The notes: generated from the letters alone by a model not told the origin. DNA of 64,000 nt from Tetrapyrgos nigripes (GCA_013368315.1 JAACJM010000336.1:1-64000), one strand, 5' to 3'. Numbered from the stretch's first letter, positions 11,201-22,944 are shown. A program made the numbers and translations.

Positions 11201-11391
11201 GAAATCTCTATGATGCTGGATGGTGTTTGTATGAGTATGGCCTGATTTTCATGAATGAACATCAATATTCAGAGGCTAGAAGGAAGTTTGAAGAGGCTCT
11301 AGATACTTTTGCTTCTCATGGAGAGTCACAGAATGAAGTTGAAATGTGTAATGATGAATTAGCTTCCCTCGATGAGTTGGAGCAAGCTTAA
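8237..11391 (+). CDS. NLR A: MLKL-like/NB-ARC/TPR protein, intact
   Basis: Predicted intracellular receptor of the NLR class. Five exons: 8237-8416, 8471-8607, 8661-8799, 8850-8944, 8997-11391. All four introns are 50-54 nt with GT...AG ends and matching phases, giving 981 residues. Residues about 20-185 form a helical head (SHAKIVLSTAASIGNIAGV..., NKKESTSIAQNVVELIDGI...) with the pattern of the MLKL_NTD-like death-executioner domain common in Agaricomycete NLRs. The NB-ARC has a P-loop GAGGIGKT (223-230), Walker B LLILDN (about 298-303), sensor-like TMRG (333-336), a GLPL-equivalent YVPLAI (391-396), a winged-helix segment around LLAVISFLPDGV, and LAPIREYI in the MHD position. From residue 651 there are eight 40-residue TPR-type repeats. 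The head is type I, matching NLR F. Role in non-self recognition and regulated cell death is inferred from architecture. The first in-frame ATG was chosen because that frame is closed upstream. Confidence 0.88.
10396..11355 (+). repeat. TPR-coding 120-bp tandem array in NLR A (8 units)
   Basis: Unit starts at 10396, 10516, 10636, 10756, 10876, 10996, 11116 and 11236, exactly 120 bp apart. The consensus LG(D/E)IYRMQSKYTEAAEML continues as TKAKDQFEQIGDQLGAAQSLQS, matching TPR positions L7, G8, Y11, A20, F24, A27. The first five units are almost identical at DNA level. The last three (QANYTQAVAVL, QGLYEDAKSAL, EHQYSEARRKF) are diverged and conserved between paralogs, so they act as a fixed C-terminal cap. 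Confidence 0.9.
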
Positions 11392-13280
11392 GACATCAGT
11401 TGAAGCATCGACTCCAGCAATTTCTTCAATTGTAATATTGTGTATAATCTGTATCTGAGTAAAAGTAAACTTCAATATATGGAACATTTTGAGATTGTGT
11501 TTTCTTTTCAAATTTAAAGACACTGGATTATCATACCATGAACTGAATGTGCTGATGCTTTTGGTGATAAACAATTGCAATTTGTGTGATAACTTTTGGT
11601 TATTAGCTCTTGGTTTCAAGTTTTGAGTCAAAAATAAAAAATATTTACCTTCACAGTGTGATTCAGGTACATAAATTCAGCAATAAGGTTGGTTGCTCAC
11701 ATCTGATACTGATTTTTTAAAGATGGGTAGTACAAGGGAAACGCCATTGAGGCCATCCTGTTAAGGACTTGCTTCAAAATGTAGCCACTGAGCCAGCCCC
11801 CCCCCCACCAACAAAACTAAAACTAAAAGTCACAGGTACTAAGGAACTTAGAACAAAGGAAGGAAGGAGTTGATATCTTCAAGATAAGTATCTTGATTCT
11901 CACTAATTGTAAGAAGGCTGGCAGCGTGGCAAGTTGACATGGCAAGTGGTGGCAAGGTGATATGGGGCTCCCAATGATCTTGTCCATGGCCATCTCCAGG
12001 TCCCCTTTGACTCCTCTGACTCAGGGGGGGGAGGGGGAAAATCTAGGAGAACGGAAATCTAGAAGAACAAGTTGGTAATTACTAATGTTAAATGATGTGT
12101 AATCTGGATTGGAACTTGAGAGGAAATTTGAGCAGTGATGTTAGCAGAAAGCTAACATACAACTGATATTCAGAATCATGCTTTTGGGAGGGGGGGGAAG
12201 GCCGATGCAACTGAAAACTAAAATGCAGCTTCTACAGTGGTTGTGTAACATAATGTCATGGTAATCCCAAGTCCAATTCCATCTCGGTCTGTCTCCAGAG
12301 TCTGAATCCCTAGAATGGTCTACGCATCCAAAGTTGATGCAAGGAAGTTACTCAATTCCAACCCAATAATCCCAATCCCAATTCCAAATTATCCAGGACC
12401 CCATTCGTACATACTGGTACGTACTACAATTTGCAACCATCACACGAGTTTCTGAGGCTGAGCCAGTGGCCACTGGTCTTGCAAAGTCTAACTTGTGCTT
12501 CAGGAATAGTCTGACTCTGTTGATAGTCTGAGTCGAGTAGTCTTGGAGTAGGTTCAACGCAAAAGTATTAGTGCTCGCGACACGCGTCCCCAATGTGTCC
12601 CAGTATAACATATAATGTATACCAAACATATACCGAAAATTTAAACACCCGCAATGATTCAAGACCGCAAATGATAAGACCGGACCACCAGTACTGCAAG
12701 ACGTGCACTTGACATGGACGAAAGAACTTGGAATGAATTGAGATTTGAGAACACTGAAAAGAGAATTTCAGCTCTTCCGAGTCAGCTATTCAGGAATCAG
12801 CAAGTACTAATTGAAATGTGTAATTATAAGGAAGGAAGAGTTGAGGAAGAGAGCCAAAGGATGCGACGTGTCGACACATACAATTAATGACTCTACCGGA
12901 GAAGTAGTTTGAAGTATACCACATACTTTTTGGGGGAACCACTGAAACTTGGTCACACTCGTCTCAGGATGATTTCGTTTATCATTATGTATGTACACTA
13001 TCGCTACCACACGTAGCACATCGTAACACGCTTGGAACATGCACGTTAACACCTCGTAACTCCGAGTTACTGCCGGAGAGAAAAGAAAGTCACAATCACA
13101 AAACATGTACAGAAAAAAGAAGACCAAAGTATAGCATACGCATCTCGTCACAGTCAACCGTCCATCCTTCTACTGGGTACCCCTATCAGCTATCTCCCCC
13201 TCACCCATATCCAACCAAACCATCTCCCATCTACCCCCCACCACTAGAAAACATACTGCGCAGTTAGAAACACCCAACCC
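11392..13280. other. 3' region of NLR A and V3 3' flank
   Basis: 11392-12320 is nearly identical to 29841-30780 downstream of NLR C. AT-rich stretches just after the stop could hold the polyadenylation site. G-rich tracts lie at 12024-12037 (GGGGGGGGAGGGGG) and 12186-12197, and a C-run at about 11798-11808. 12330-13130 is the diverged V 3'-flank segment also seen at 3300-4100. No gene recognised. Confidence 0.55.
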
Positions 13281-13287
13281 CAAACAT

Positions 13288-14570
13288 CTACTCCCCACCC
13301 CCCTCCAAAGCCTTTACAATCCCAAGCGCTGCTCCAGCTGCTAACCCACCAACGAGTAGAGTCGACACTGCACCCCAAACGATACCTTTCCAGACACCGA
13401 GGGTAGAGTTGGATGTGTATGCTCCGGTAACCTGTTTGAAGTTGAGTTAGCAGTTGGTTTGGGTTTGAGTTTGCGTGGAAGTGTGAGTGTTAGATGAAGA
13501 TTTGGCAGGGAGGGGGCGGGGGGATAGAGAATAAACAAGATAAAGGTGGGAAAGATAAGAAAGGGTAGGGGGGGAAGCAAAGAGGGGAAGAAAACGAAGG
13601 CCCAACAAACACAAAAAGGCACAAAGGCACAAAGGCGAGGACCGGAGAGTGGTGTAGAGTAGAGTAAAGTAGAAATACCAATCGCTTACCTGAGCCTTAA
13701 TCGCACCAAACACCAACAGCACCACTCCCATCACCACACACGAGTAAATCAACGCCGTCGAAGCTTGAGGTATGAAGAAGTATGGGAACAGCGGGACAAG
13801 TCCACCAATGAGGTATCCGAGTCCGATGGTGAAGGCAGAGATGTACAGGCGGGAGGTGGGGACTTCTTGCGAACGGAAAAGAGGATTAGTAACAAGGAGA
13901 GGGAAAACAATGAAGAAACACCAACCCAACCCCTGCCCAAACTTGAGCAAAAACGCCGTCAAACCCACATCCTTACTCCACCTCAAACCCCCTCCCGTCT
14001 CCTCAAACCTCTGTCTCTGTTCCGGAGTCCCGCCCTCCCTCAACGCCTTCGCAACAGCTCTACAAGTCCCTTCACCAACGCCCACAGGCCCCAAAACATC
14101 CTCAACCTCTCCAACTCACCAGCACAACTCCTGATTACTCAAGACGCTGTTTGGTTTTTCAAGTACCGGTAATGATCGTGCTCGGCTTGGGAGGTGAGGA
14201 ATTCGCCTATACCCACGGATATGGCTCCAGCGATGAGCTCGGCGACGAGGGGGGATGTGCCTGGAGAGGAGAGCCCAGCGGTTAGGGCGAAAGGGACGGT
14301 GAGGCCGATGAGGCCAATGAGGCTGGGAAGGTGTGAAAGACGGGGTGAGTAAGGGTTTGGAAAACGGCGAGGATGCTCCACCTCTTCAAGTACGAAAAAA
14401 CGACTCACACATCCCTAACAACGTCTGCCTTCAACTCTTTACAACAAATCCCATCTGCTCTAGAATTCCTTGCGCATTTTGCTGTGAGCGGTGTTGTTTC
14501 CGAGTTGGGGATGCCACGTTGTTGTTTGGGGTTGGCGTTATTGGGACGGCGAATGGTTTCCCCTTCTTTT
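13288..14570 (-). pseudogene. CCC1/VIT1-like iron transporter, copy V3 (a/b hybrid)
   Basis: The C-terminal half (exons 4 and 3, to about 13870) is subtype a: it carries the GTAGA-type short repeat and the EVPTSRLYISAFTIGLGYLIGG exon of V1. The N-terminal half (from about 14090 upward) is subtype b, with LIGLIGLTVPFALTAGLSS and the short b-type exon 1. Between them lies the full REGGTPEQRQRFEETGGGLRW loop. A 4-nt loss where other copies read EMEREVEEVLGPVG (about 14100-14125) breaks the frame, so the loop and the upstream membrane segment are in different frames. No in-frame ATG for exon 1. The hybrid suggests that a deletion between an a and a b copy produced this single-transporter module. 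Confidence 0.65.
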
Positions 14571-14574
14571 ATAG

Positions 14575-15893
14575 AACTGTTCAGCCAATCGGAGTGAGCG
14601 GATTACACATACATATGCCTCGTTCCGAAGCCAAGCCATCTATTGGTGCGTGCTTGTCTCCATTGACAATCTGAACTCTTTCGTACTAGCTGCTCAACTT
14701 CGAACAGCTCTGTCCCTCAACCCAAATTTGTTCGTGGACATTATGCGTAGTTATCGGAGGTGAGCACTTGAGCACACCCCGTCGAGCTTATGTTCTCCAT
14801 GTATACAACAGTCAACTCACGGTCACTGATCCACAGAGGAAAAGCCGACTGTGGTGACATCGACATTCTAATCACTAGATATACTGCGGATAGTAGAACT
14901 CATCCAAACGCCCCCCCCCCCAAAAAAAAACTCTCCCAAGCCAACATCTTGACTGAAGATCTCGTTCTCCCCGCGGACTATGACGACGAGGAAGCGATAT
15001 ATCGTAGATTATGTCACTTACCCAATCTTCCTGGAGCGAAAAGGAGAATCAATTTTCTGTGTACGCCTTGGAAGAGGAGGAGAAGCGTTGTTGTATTGTA
15101 CGGTGAATGCTCACTCTTAGCTCATATGTGAGTCAGCAGTGGCTTACTGATGATCTTACTCTCCTCTACTCCTCTGCCCCTCCACCCAACACTCAACGTT
15201 CGCCCGCGCGTTGACGTTTGACGTTTGCGCCATGTTTTGCTAACCAGTATGTGTACTTTACTCTGGGGAGATGATTTGGTGAGTCTAGCTTTTGGTTTAT
15301 CACTCGGTACCATACGTGTTATACCAATTGATGACCGGCCAGTTTAATCGTTCAATCCACCTCAAAGCTCGACCTATGGGCTGCTTGCTCAATCAAAAGT
15401 AACTCTACGAAAAGGTCATTCGGGATCCCAAGACGGAAAAAAGTTGAATACAAAAGTTGGATGATGCTGAGTTTCACTTCCTGCGACGACGGGTTCTTTT
15501 GACATCCTTCTCCTCCTCGTTGCCTCCTGTGTGTTTGGGTGACTCGGATTTTTGATTCATTTGGATTGATTACTGACATGACGCTTTCAACCCTATCCAA
15601 CAGGTATCCTAGTCGCAGCCAAAACTGAACAAGCTATCTTCGAGTACTTGAAGGTGAAATGGCAGGAACTGCACGAGAGAGTGAGGAATGTGAGTGTGGA
15701 TATTGAACCTGTGGGGGGCGAGCGAGGTATGAGCTTGAGCTCGAGCGTAGAGGTGAAAGTAGAGGCAAGTGGGAGCGGAATTGGAAATTCAAAGGCGCAT
15801 TGAAAGGCTCTGAGGGATGATAAAAATATGCCCATCGACGCTGGTTTTGACGATTATCATTATGATTCGGAGAATGACTCGGATGGGAGGTGA
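14575..15893 (+). pseudogene. DNA polymerase X palm-thumb fragment, copy P3
   Basis: Starts with the SEAKPSI block read without the stop seen in P2. MGSYRR is mutated to MRSYRR (ATGCGTAG near 14743). RGKADCGDIDILITRYTADS keeps the Asp pair, but the following intron is lost: the sequence runs from THP directly into a long C/A homopolymer (about 14908-14930) and LSQANILTEDLVLPADYDDEEA. Later blocks share the VVVLYG frameshift, the inserted TGA and the AH-stop of P2. The third catalytic Asp is Asn. The missing intron is best explained by deletion in the homopolymer region. Confidence 0.72.
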
Positions 15894-16688
15894 TTTCAAA
15901 TTTTAACCTCAATGTGACCGTTAATGGGTCCCCAAGTTAATAAATGGTTCAGTCTGCATCAAATAGTTATCAGTAGTCTTTCTTCTATTGTACCTGTTTG
16001 TATCCCTACGCATATACCTAGAATAGTACTTGGTTTGTGCGAGAATGTGTAATATGTCTTTGTACTAACCACCAAAAAAAAAGCCTTGAATCGTCGTCAA
16101 AGTTGAGCTCAAAAGCCTCACTCCGACTCTTGTTTGTTGATATCTACGGAACGACACGGAACAGCCTTTCATTGGTCTTTCCAAGTCAAATTGGCGTTCA
16201 CGAGTCCGACTGAGCAGGTAGATAAATACGAAATGCGAAATATCGAGGAGTAAACGTGTCCGACAGGTCGGTGGCTGGCCAACAATTGGAGCCGTCGTAA
16301 CGTCTCAACAACTCAACTCATACCTCAAAGTCGAACTACCTTGACGACTCAACAATCCATACATAGTACGTACAGCTGCAAAGACCATCGACGTCCATCA
16401 GAATTGCGTCTTGAAAGCCATGCATCTTCAACTATATAACGCTACCAGCTCAGGACCAGCTTCATCCTTTTAGATACTTTCTAGTGCCTGTCGCATTATG
16501 TATCACAAATGTCGACATCGTAGAAAGGTTTGAGACGACTTTGGCCTCATTGCATTGTTGGGATGAACGAATGGATTGGCTAGCATGAAACTGAGAATAA
16601 AGAACAGATATGAGAAGGAGCAACAGAGCGATGCGTACTACAGACAGTGCGCGCTATTACTTTTCTTAGTATTGAAGTCCTGGCATCT
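15894..16688. other. Intergenic between P3 and NLR B
   Basis: Near-copy of 7034-7825, with an A-run at about 16072-16081 and the TATATAACGCTACC block at about 16432. Nothing else supported. Confidence 0.5.
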
Positions 16689-17089
16689 CAAAATATATCT
16701 TATTTTCAACTTTGCTTGCTGAATGCTCATTGTCTTCAAACACTGAGCCAAGACCCCAATGCACTTCATTGCAATTACCCGAGTTTGACAGTGGTACCAC
16801 AAGCTTCTCCAAAATGATACCTAGCTTCAAGCACGAACCGCTCAAAATGATGCCGTCAACGGCAAAGACGCCATCAGCTCAACTGAATAAAAGCAATCGG
16901 CTCGGCGCCGGTTTCAAAACTTTGGGTTTCGCGCAAGTGATCAAATCCAAGTCACGCGCTCTGGAAACTTTCTGCACCGCGAAGAACTGAACCACCACAA
17001 CGTCTACAAGGTACGTTGTTTTGATCTATAAAATAAACTCTGGGTTTCTGCGCAGTGCTGACTCAGGCCATATAGCGTTATTGTTAAAT
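16689..17089 (+). promoter_or_regulatory. NLR B promoter and leader, uORF broken
   Basis: TATA-like AAATATATCT at 16691-16700, uORF ATG at 16814, donor at 17010/17011. A 7-nt deletion near 16897 (AGCAATCGGCTCGG versus AGCATTCGGCAGCCGGCTCGG) shifts the uORF frame, unlike the other five leaders. Confidence 0.4.
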
Positions 17090-20000
17090 ATGCCAAACAT
17101 CTTCAGCAGACAACCTAAGCCAAAACAGAAGGACGCAATTCCTTCTGGCTTTGATTGGAGTCATGCAAAGACTGCTCTATCACTGGCTGCCAGTGTTGGA
17201 AAGGCAGCAGGGATTTCTCACCTCGAGGGAGCTGCTGAAATAGCAATAAAGATCATTGAAATTGTAGAGGTAGGTTTGCTTTCCATTTGTTGCTTCAATT
17301 TGCTCAAGTTGGCAATAGACAATGAAGAGAAACAAAGAGGAGTGCATCAGTATTGCAAGAGATATCACAGATTTGCTAGATGTGATCAAGGATATTATGG
17401 AGAGAGGAAGGAATGTCAAGCAAAATGAGATCCTGATGAAAAATGTGCAAAAACTTGAAAGGTAGGAAATATATTTTCACAATGAGTGAGTGTCTAAGGA
17501 AAGTGCTTGTTGCAGTGATTTGGGTATCATCAAAACCAAATTAGTCAAGATTAGCAACCGTAAAACAAAGTTTCATGTGACTAGTGATGCAGAAATTATA
17601 AAGGAGTGCAAAGGGAAGATCAGGGATTACATGGAGATCTTCAATGTAAGTAATTCTCAATTAACAATTAATAAACATTATCTGAATTTCATCTTAAATA
17701 TCAGACCAAAGCAAGTGTCAATATTTGGCAAAACACTGGAGAGATTTTGAAAGGCCAAGAAGATCTCAAAGAGGCAATGGCTCACATTGCCAAGACTCAT
17801 GACCAGTCTAATATTACGTATGAGTAAGTTTCCCTTTTCAAAAGCTGTATCCAAAATCATGCTTATTTTTTCATCATTAAAGTGACCTCGAGAGAATCAC
17901 TCCTACAGCGTCTCCAGTGTTCTTTGGCAGAGAAGAACTGGTGGCTGAAGGAGTTGATCACCTGGTCAACAATAGCCAAGCATTTCTGGCAATCCTTGGA
18001 GCAGGAGGAATTGGGAAAACATCTATTGCTCTGCATATCAACAATGCTCCACAAGTAAAGACCAAATATGGAAAAGCATCATACTTTCTTCCTTGTGAAG
18101 TGTTGCCAGATGCAAAGTTATTGCTTCAAGGACTTATTCAGAGGTTGGGTATCGAGGTTGGACAGGGTGAAAGTCAACACAAAAAGCTGGAAGATTATTT
18201 CAGGTTCAACACTCAATCAATCCTACTGATATTGGATAATTTTGAGACTCCCTGGAACCATGATCCATTGGGTATTGAAAATATTCTGGGAAAGTTAGCT
18301 TCATTTGTTCAGAGTTCAATGATAGTTACAATGAGAGGATTAAATGGCCCAGGCCCCGTTGAGTGGAAGACATTGGGATTGGAAGATTCAATTCCACCTC
18401 TCACACCTGAATCAGCAAGCGAGGTTTTCTCAGCAATTTCTGGAAAACAAGAACTGAAGAAAACAGGGGATAGTATTCAAGCAATACTGAAAAACCTTGA
18501 TTATGTTCCACTTGCTATTACACTCATTGCTTAAAGGGCTAGGACTGTTCCTGTTGAATCACTGCTAAGAATGTGGGAACAAGGAAAAACGTCAATTCTG
18601 GTACAAGGAAACCAAGAAGGGAGATTAACAAGTGTTAATTATTCTATTGAACTGTCTAGAAGGCTGCTGAAGCCACTTGAAGCTGAACTTCTTGCAGTCA
18701 TATCTTTTCTACCAGATGGGGTCGCAGATTGGGCTGCAAATCTTCCTATGATGTTGTCAGGATGGAAACAGTTGGATGAGTCAATTAGCACATTGCTAGA
18801 AACCTCTCTAGTTTACAGTCAAAACAAAACCATCAAGACTTTGGCTCCTATTCGTGAATATATCAATGGGACTGGGATGAATATCCAGATAGGAATTGGA
18901 CTACTAGAATCTTTCTATGTATCCTGGCTTAAACAGCTTTCTGGCACAACACAGGAAAAGCAAGACCAGATTCAAGCTCATATCCTAAATATTACAAAGA
19001 TACTCACTAAGCAGGCCAGCTCTCTTACTGAGACACTTGATATTGAAGCTCTGGATATCCTGACTGATTTCACAAAGTTTTACCCATTGACACTTGATCT
19101 GCTCAATAATATTCTGGATAAATGTGATGGACTTGATCAAAAACACAAAGTTGAGCTAAGGTTCTGGAGACTGGATATGCTAATATGGTTATCCATGTGG
19201 CAAGAAGCTGAGATGGAAGCCAAAGAAATGGAACAAAGTATGCAAAATGATCTTAAATCTCATGCAAGAGTGATGCAAGAGCTGGGAGACATGTATCAAT
19301 TGCAAAGCAGATACACTGAAGCTGCTGAGATGTTGACTAAAGCCAAAGGTCAGTTTGAAGAAATTGGAGATCAGCTATCAGCTGCAGATTGTCTGCGAAG
19401 GCTGGGCCATATCCATCTCTTGCAAAGCAAATACACTGAAGCTGCTGAGATGGTGACCAAAGCCAAAGATCAGTTTGAAGAAATTGGAGAACAGCTGAGG
19501 GCTACTCAGTCTCTGCAAAGCCTGGGAGATATCTATCGAATGCAAAGCAAAAACACTGAAGCTACTGAGATGCTGACTACAGCCAAAGATCAGTTTGATC
19601 AAATTGGAAGTCAGCTGGGAGTGACTGAGTGTCTGCGAAGTATGGGAGACATTTATCGAATGCAAAGCAAATACACTGAGGCTGCTGAGATGGTGACTAC
19701 AGCCAAAGATCAGTTTGAACAAATTGGAGATCAGCTGGGAGCTGCTCAATGTCTACAACACCTGGGCACGATCCATGTCAACCAGGCCAATTATACTCAG
19801 GCTGTTGCAGTGCTACTTATGGCTAAAGCTCAGTTTGAAAAGATTGGGAACCCAGATGGAGTTGCAGAGTGTATGTATCGCCTGGGAAATTCTTACAGAA
19901 TGCAAGGACTATATGAAGACGCAAAATCTGCCCTTGCAGATGCAATCTTGACCTTCCAGAACCTTGGAGATCTCTGTTACACTGGATGGTGTTTGTATGA

Positions 20001-20157
20001 GTATGGCCTGATTTTCAGGGATGAACATCAATATTCAGAGGCTAGAACGAAGTTTGAAGAGGCTCTAGATACTTTTGCTTCTCATGGAGAGTTACAGAAT
20101 CAAGTTGATATGTGTAATAAGCGATTAGCTTCCCTCAATAAGTTGGAGCGAGCTTAA
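17090..20157 (+). pseudogene. NLR B: MLKL-like/NB-ARC/TPR gene with internal stop
   Basis: Exons 17090-17269, 17319-17461, 17516-17645, 17705-17823 and 17883-20157. The head is type II (SHAKTALSLAASVGKAAGI; DITDLLDVIKDIMERGR) and the P-loop GAGGIGKT is at 230-237. From about 18180 onward the sequence is type I and very close to NLR E. At 18532-18534 AAA (Lys, as in A, E, F) is TAA, right after YVPLAITLIA, so the product would be 407 residues: helical head plus nucleotide-binding subdomain without winged helix or TPRs. The remainder (18571-20157, 528 codons from a Met) is open. It has seven TPR units instead of eight. This is either a pseudogene or a naturally truncated head-NBD protein. The rest of the gene shows no decay, so the stop is recent or an error. 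Confidence 0.8.
19282..20121 (+). repeat. TPR-coding 120-bp tandem array in NLR B (7 units)
   Basis: Units start at 19282, 19402, 19522, 19642, 19762, 19882 and 20002. One near-identical unit fewer than in the other complete genes, with the same three-unit diverged cap. Unit 2 reads LGHIHLLQSKYTEAAEM and unit 3 carries KNTEATEML, combinations not seen together in the other paralogs. Confidence 0.88.
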
Positions 20158-22020
20158 GACATCAGTTGAAGCATTGACTTCAGTGATTTCTTCAATTGTA
20201 ATATTGTGTAAAATCTGTCACTGAATAAAAGTAAACCTCAATATATAGAACATTTTGAGATTGTGTTTTCTCTTTTAAATTTAAAGAAACTGGATTACCA
20301 TACTATGAACTGAATGTGCTGATGCTTTTGGCAATAAACAATTGCAATTTGTGTGATAACTTTTAGTTGTTGGCTCTTGGTTTCAAATTTTGAGTCAAAA
20401 ATAAAAAAAATATTTATCTTCAAAGTGTGATTCAGGTATTTAAATTTAGCAATAAGGTTGGTTGCTCACGTCTGATACTGATTTTTTTCGGATGGGTAGT
20501 ACAAGGGAAACACTGTTGAGGCCATCCTTTTAAGGAATTACTTCAAAATGTAGCCACTGAGCCAGCCCCCCCACCAACAAAACCAAAACTAAAAGTTGTA
20601 AGTACTAAGGAACTTAGAACAAAGGAAGGAAGGAGTTGATATCTCCAAGATAAGTATCTTGATTCTCAGTAATTGTAAGAAGGCTGCCTAACCACCATCA
20701 CCCTGGCAGCATGGCAAGTTGACGTGGCAAGTGGTGGCAAAGTGGCATGGGGCTCTCAATGATCTGGTCCATGGTCATCTCCAGGTCCTCTTTGACTCCT
20801 CTGACTCAGGGGGGGAGGGGGGAAATCTAGGAGAGTGGAAATCTAAGCGAACAAGTTGGTAATTACTAATGTTAAATGATGGGGAATCTGGATTGGAACT
20901 TGATGTTAGCGGAAAGCTGACATACAACTGATATTCAGAATCATGCTATTGGGAGGGGGAAGGCTGATGTGACTGAAAACTAAAATGCAACTTCTACAGT
21001 GGTTGTGTAATATAATGCCACGGTAATGCCAAGTCCAATTCCGTCTCGGTCTGTCTCCAGAGTCTGAATCCCCAGAATGGTCTAAGCATCCAAAGTTGAT
21101 GTGAAGAAGTTACCCAATTCCAACCCAATAATCTCAATTCCAAATTATCCAGGATCCTATTCATACATACTGGTACATACTACAATTTGCAACCACTGCC
21201 CGAGTTTCTGAGGCCAAGCCAGTGGCCACTGGTCTTGCAAAGTCTAACTTGCGCTTCAGGAATAGTCTGACTCTGTTGAAAGTCTGTGGGAGTAGTCTTG
21301 AAGTAGGTTCAATACAAAGGTATTAGTGCTCGTGACACGCGTCCCTAATGCGTCCCAGTATAACATATAATGTATACCAAACGTATACGGAAAATTTAAA
21401 CACAACCGCAAAGATTCAAGACTGCAAATGATAAGACCAGACCACTGGTACTGCAAGACATGCACTTGACGTGGACAAAAGAACTTGGAATGAATTGAGA
21501 TTTGAGAACACTGAAAAGAGAATTTCAGCTCTTCCGAGTCAGCTATTCAGGAATCAGCAAGTACTAATCGAAATGTGTAATTATAAGGAAGGAAGAGTTG
21601 AGGAAGAGAGCCAAAGGATGCGACGCGTCGACACATACAATGACTCTACCGGAGAAGTAGTTTGAAGTATACCACATACTTTTTGCGGGAACTGCTGAAA
21701 CTTGGTCACACTCGTCTCAGGATGATTTCGTTTATCATTACGTATGTACACTACGTCGTAACACGCTTGGAACATGCACGTTAACCCCTCATAACTCTGA
21801 GTTACTGACAGAGAGAAAAGAAAGTCACAATCACAGAACATGTACAGAAAGAAAGAAGACCAAAGCATAGCATACACATATCGTCACGGTCAGCCGTCCA
21901 TTCTTCTACTGGGTACCCCTATCAGCTATCTCCCCCTCGCCCACGTCCAACCAAACCATCTCCCATCTACCCCCCACCATTAGAGAATATACCTCGCAGT
22001 TAGAAACACCCAACCCCAAA
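20158..22020. other. 3' region of NLR B and V4 3' flank
   Basis: 20158-21100 is nearly identical to 53215-54160 downstream of NLR E, and clearly different from the A/C type (for example GCTGCCTAACCACCATCACC at about 20683). G-rich tract GGGGGGGAGGGGGG at 20809-20822. 21100-21870 is the V 3'-flank segment. No gene recognised. Confidence 0.55.
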
Positions 22021-22349
22021 CATCTACTCCCCATCCCCCTCCAAAGCCTTTACAATCCCAAGCGCTGCTCCAGCTGCTAACCCACCAACGAGTAGAGTCG
22101 ACACTGCACCCCAAACGATACCTTTCCAAACACCGAGGGTAGAGTTGGATGTGCATGCTCTGGTAACCTGTTTGAAGTTGAGTTAGCGGTTGGTTTGGGT
22201 TTGAGTTTGCGTGGAAGCGTGAGTGTTAGATGAAGGTTTGGCAGGGAGGGGGCGGGGGATAGAGAATAAAGATAAAGGCGCGAAAGATAAGAAAGGGTAG
22301 GAGGAAAGCAAAGAGGGGAAGAAAACGAAGGCCCAACAAACACAAAAAC

Positions 22350-22357
22350 GCACAAAG
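22350..22357. repeat. Target-site duplication GCACAAAG (left)
   Basis: Exact 8-bp direct repeat of 22945-22952, immediately outside the inverted repeats of the hAT-like element. Confidence 0.9.
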
Positions 22358-22944
22358 TAGGGCTCCTAACGGATCGGATGATCCGGCGCCTATCCGCCGA
22401 TGAGGCCTCGGATTCGGATGGCGGATGGGCCTCTGGAGATGCTCCCATCCGGCGGATACCATCCGCCCATCCGTAGATGATCGTCGGATGGCTGAAGTAC
22501 GTAAGAATGTGTCGTACTTGCCCAATTTAGTTCAGTCTCGGGCTTTTCCGAGGTACTGTATAGTTACAAAAACTCACGTAAAATCGACAGAAAGGTCTTT
22601 TCGACACGTTGAACATCTTGATCCCTTTGCTCGAAGTTGCGAGTATGTGGGAAAAATATTGGCCAAGTGGCCAGAGCCATTCTTGTCATAATAAGAATGT
22701 GTCAATAGTGAGTAACTTGATAAATTTTCATGTATTGCACTCTACATGTACTTAGACGTAGTTTACAATTTTAAAAAATACCTTCTGACCATTTTTCTAC
22801 ACCCATTAGTATATCAGCCACCCATCCGCGGATGATCGGGTCATCCGACGGATGCCATCCGCCGATGCGGATTGGCATGTTCGAGCAACTCATCCGAGCG
22901 GATGGATCCGCATCCGAACAGCATCCGATCCGCTAGGAGCCCTA
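22358..22944. mobile_element. hAT-like non-autonomous transposon (MITE-type), 587 bp
   Basis: Terminal inverted repeats of 23 bp: both ends read TAGGGCTCCTA inward, then a single mismatch (A/G), then CGGATCGGATG. An exact 8-bp target duplication GCACAAAG flanks it (22350-22357 and 22945-22952). The equivalent place in V1, V3, V5, V7 and V9 has only the empty site. Both subterminal 120-bp regions are packed with CATCCG/CGGATG hexamers, resembling transposase-binding repeats. No transposase ORF is present: the longest frame inside is under 90 codons. An 8-bp duplication with TAGGG ends points to the hAT superfamily. Confidence 0.88.

Noticed and set aside
10396..11355. Regular direct repeats as a CRISPR array
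   Set aside because: The repeats are contiguous 120-bp coding units without spacers, in a eukaryotic gene.
18532..18534. Programmed readthrough or recoding at the NLR B stop
   Set aside because: TAA with no recognisable stimulatory context. A simple AAA-to-TAA change is enough.
22425..22691. 88-codon frame inside the hAT-like element as a transposase
   Set aside because: Too short, no hAT dimerisation or catalytic motifs that I can see. Treated as a non-autonomous element.
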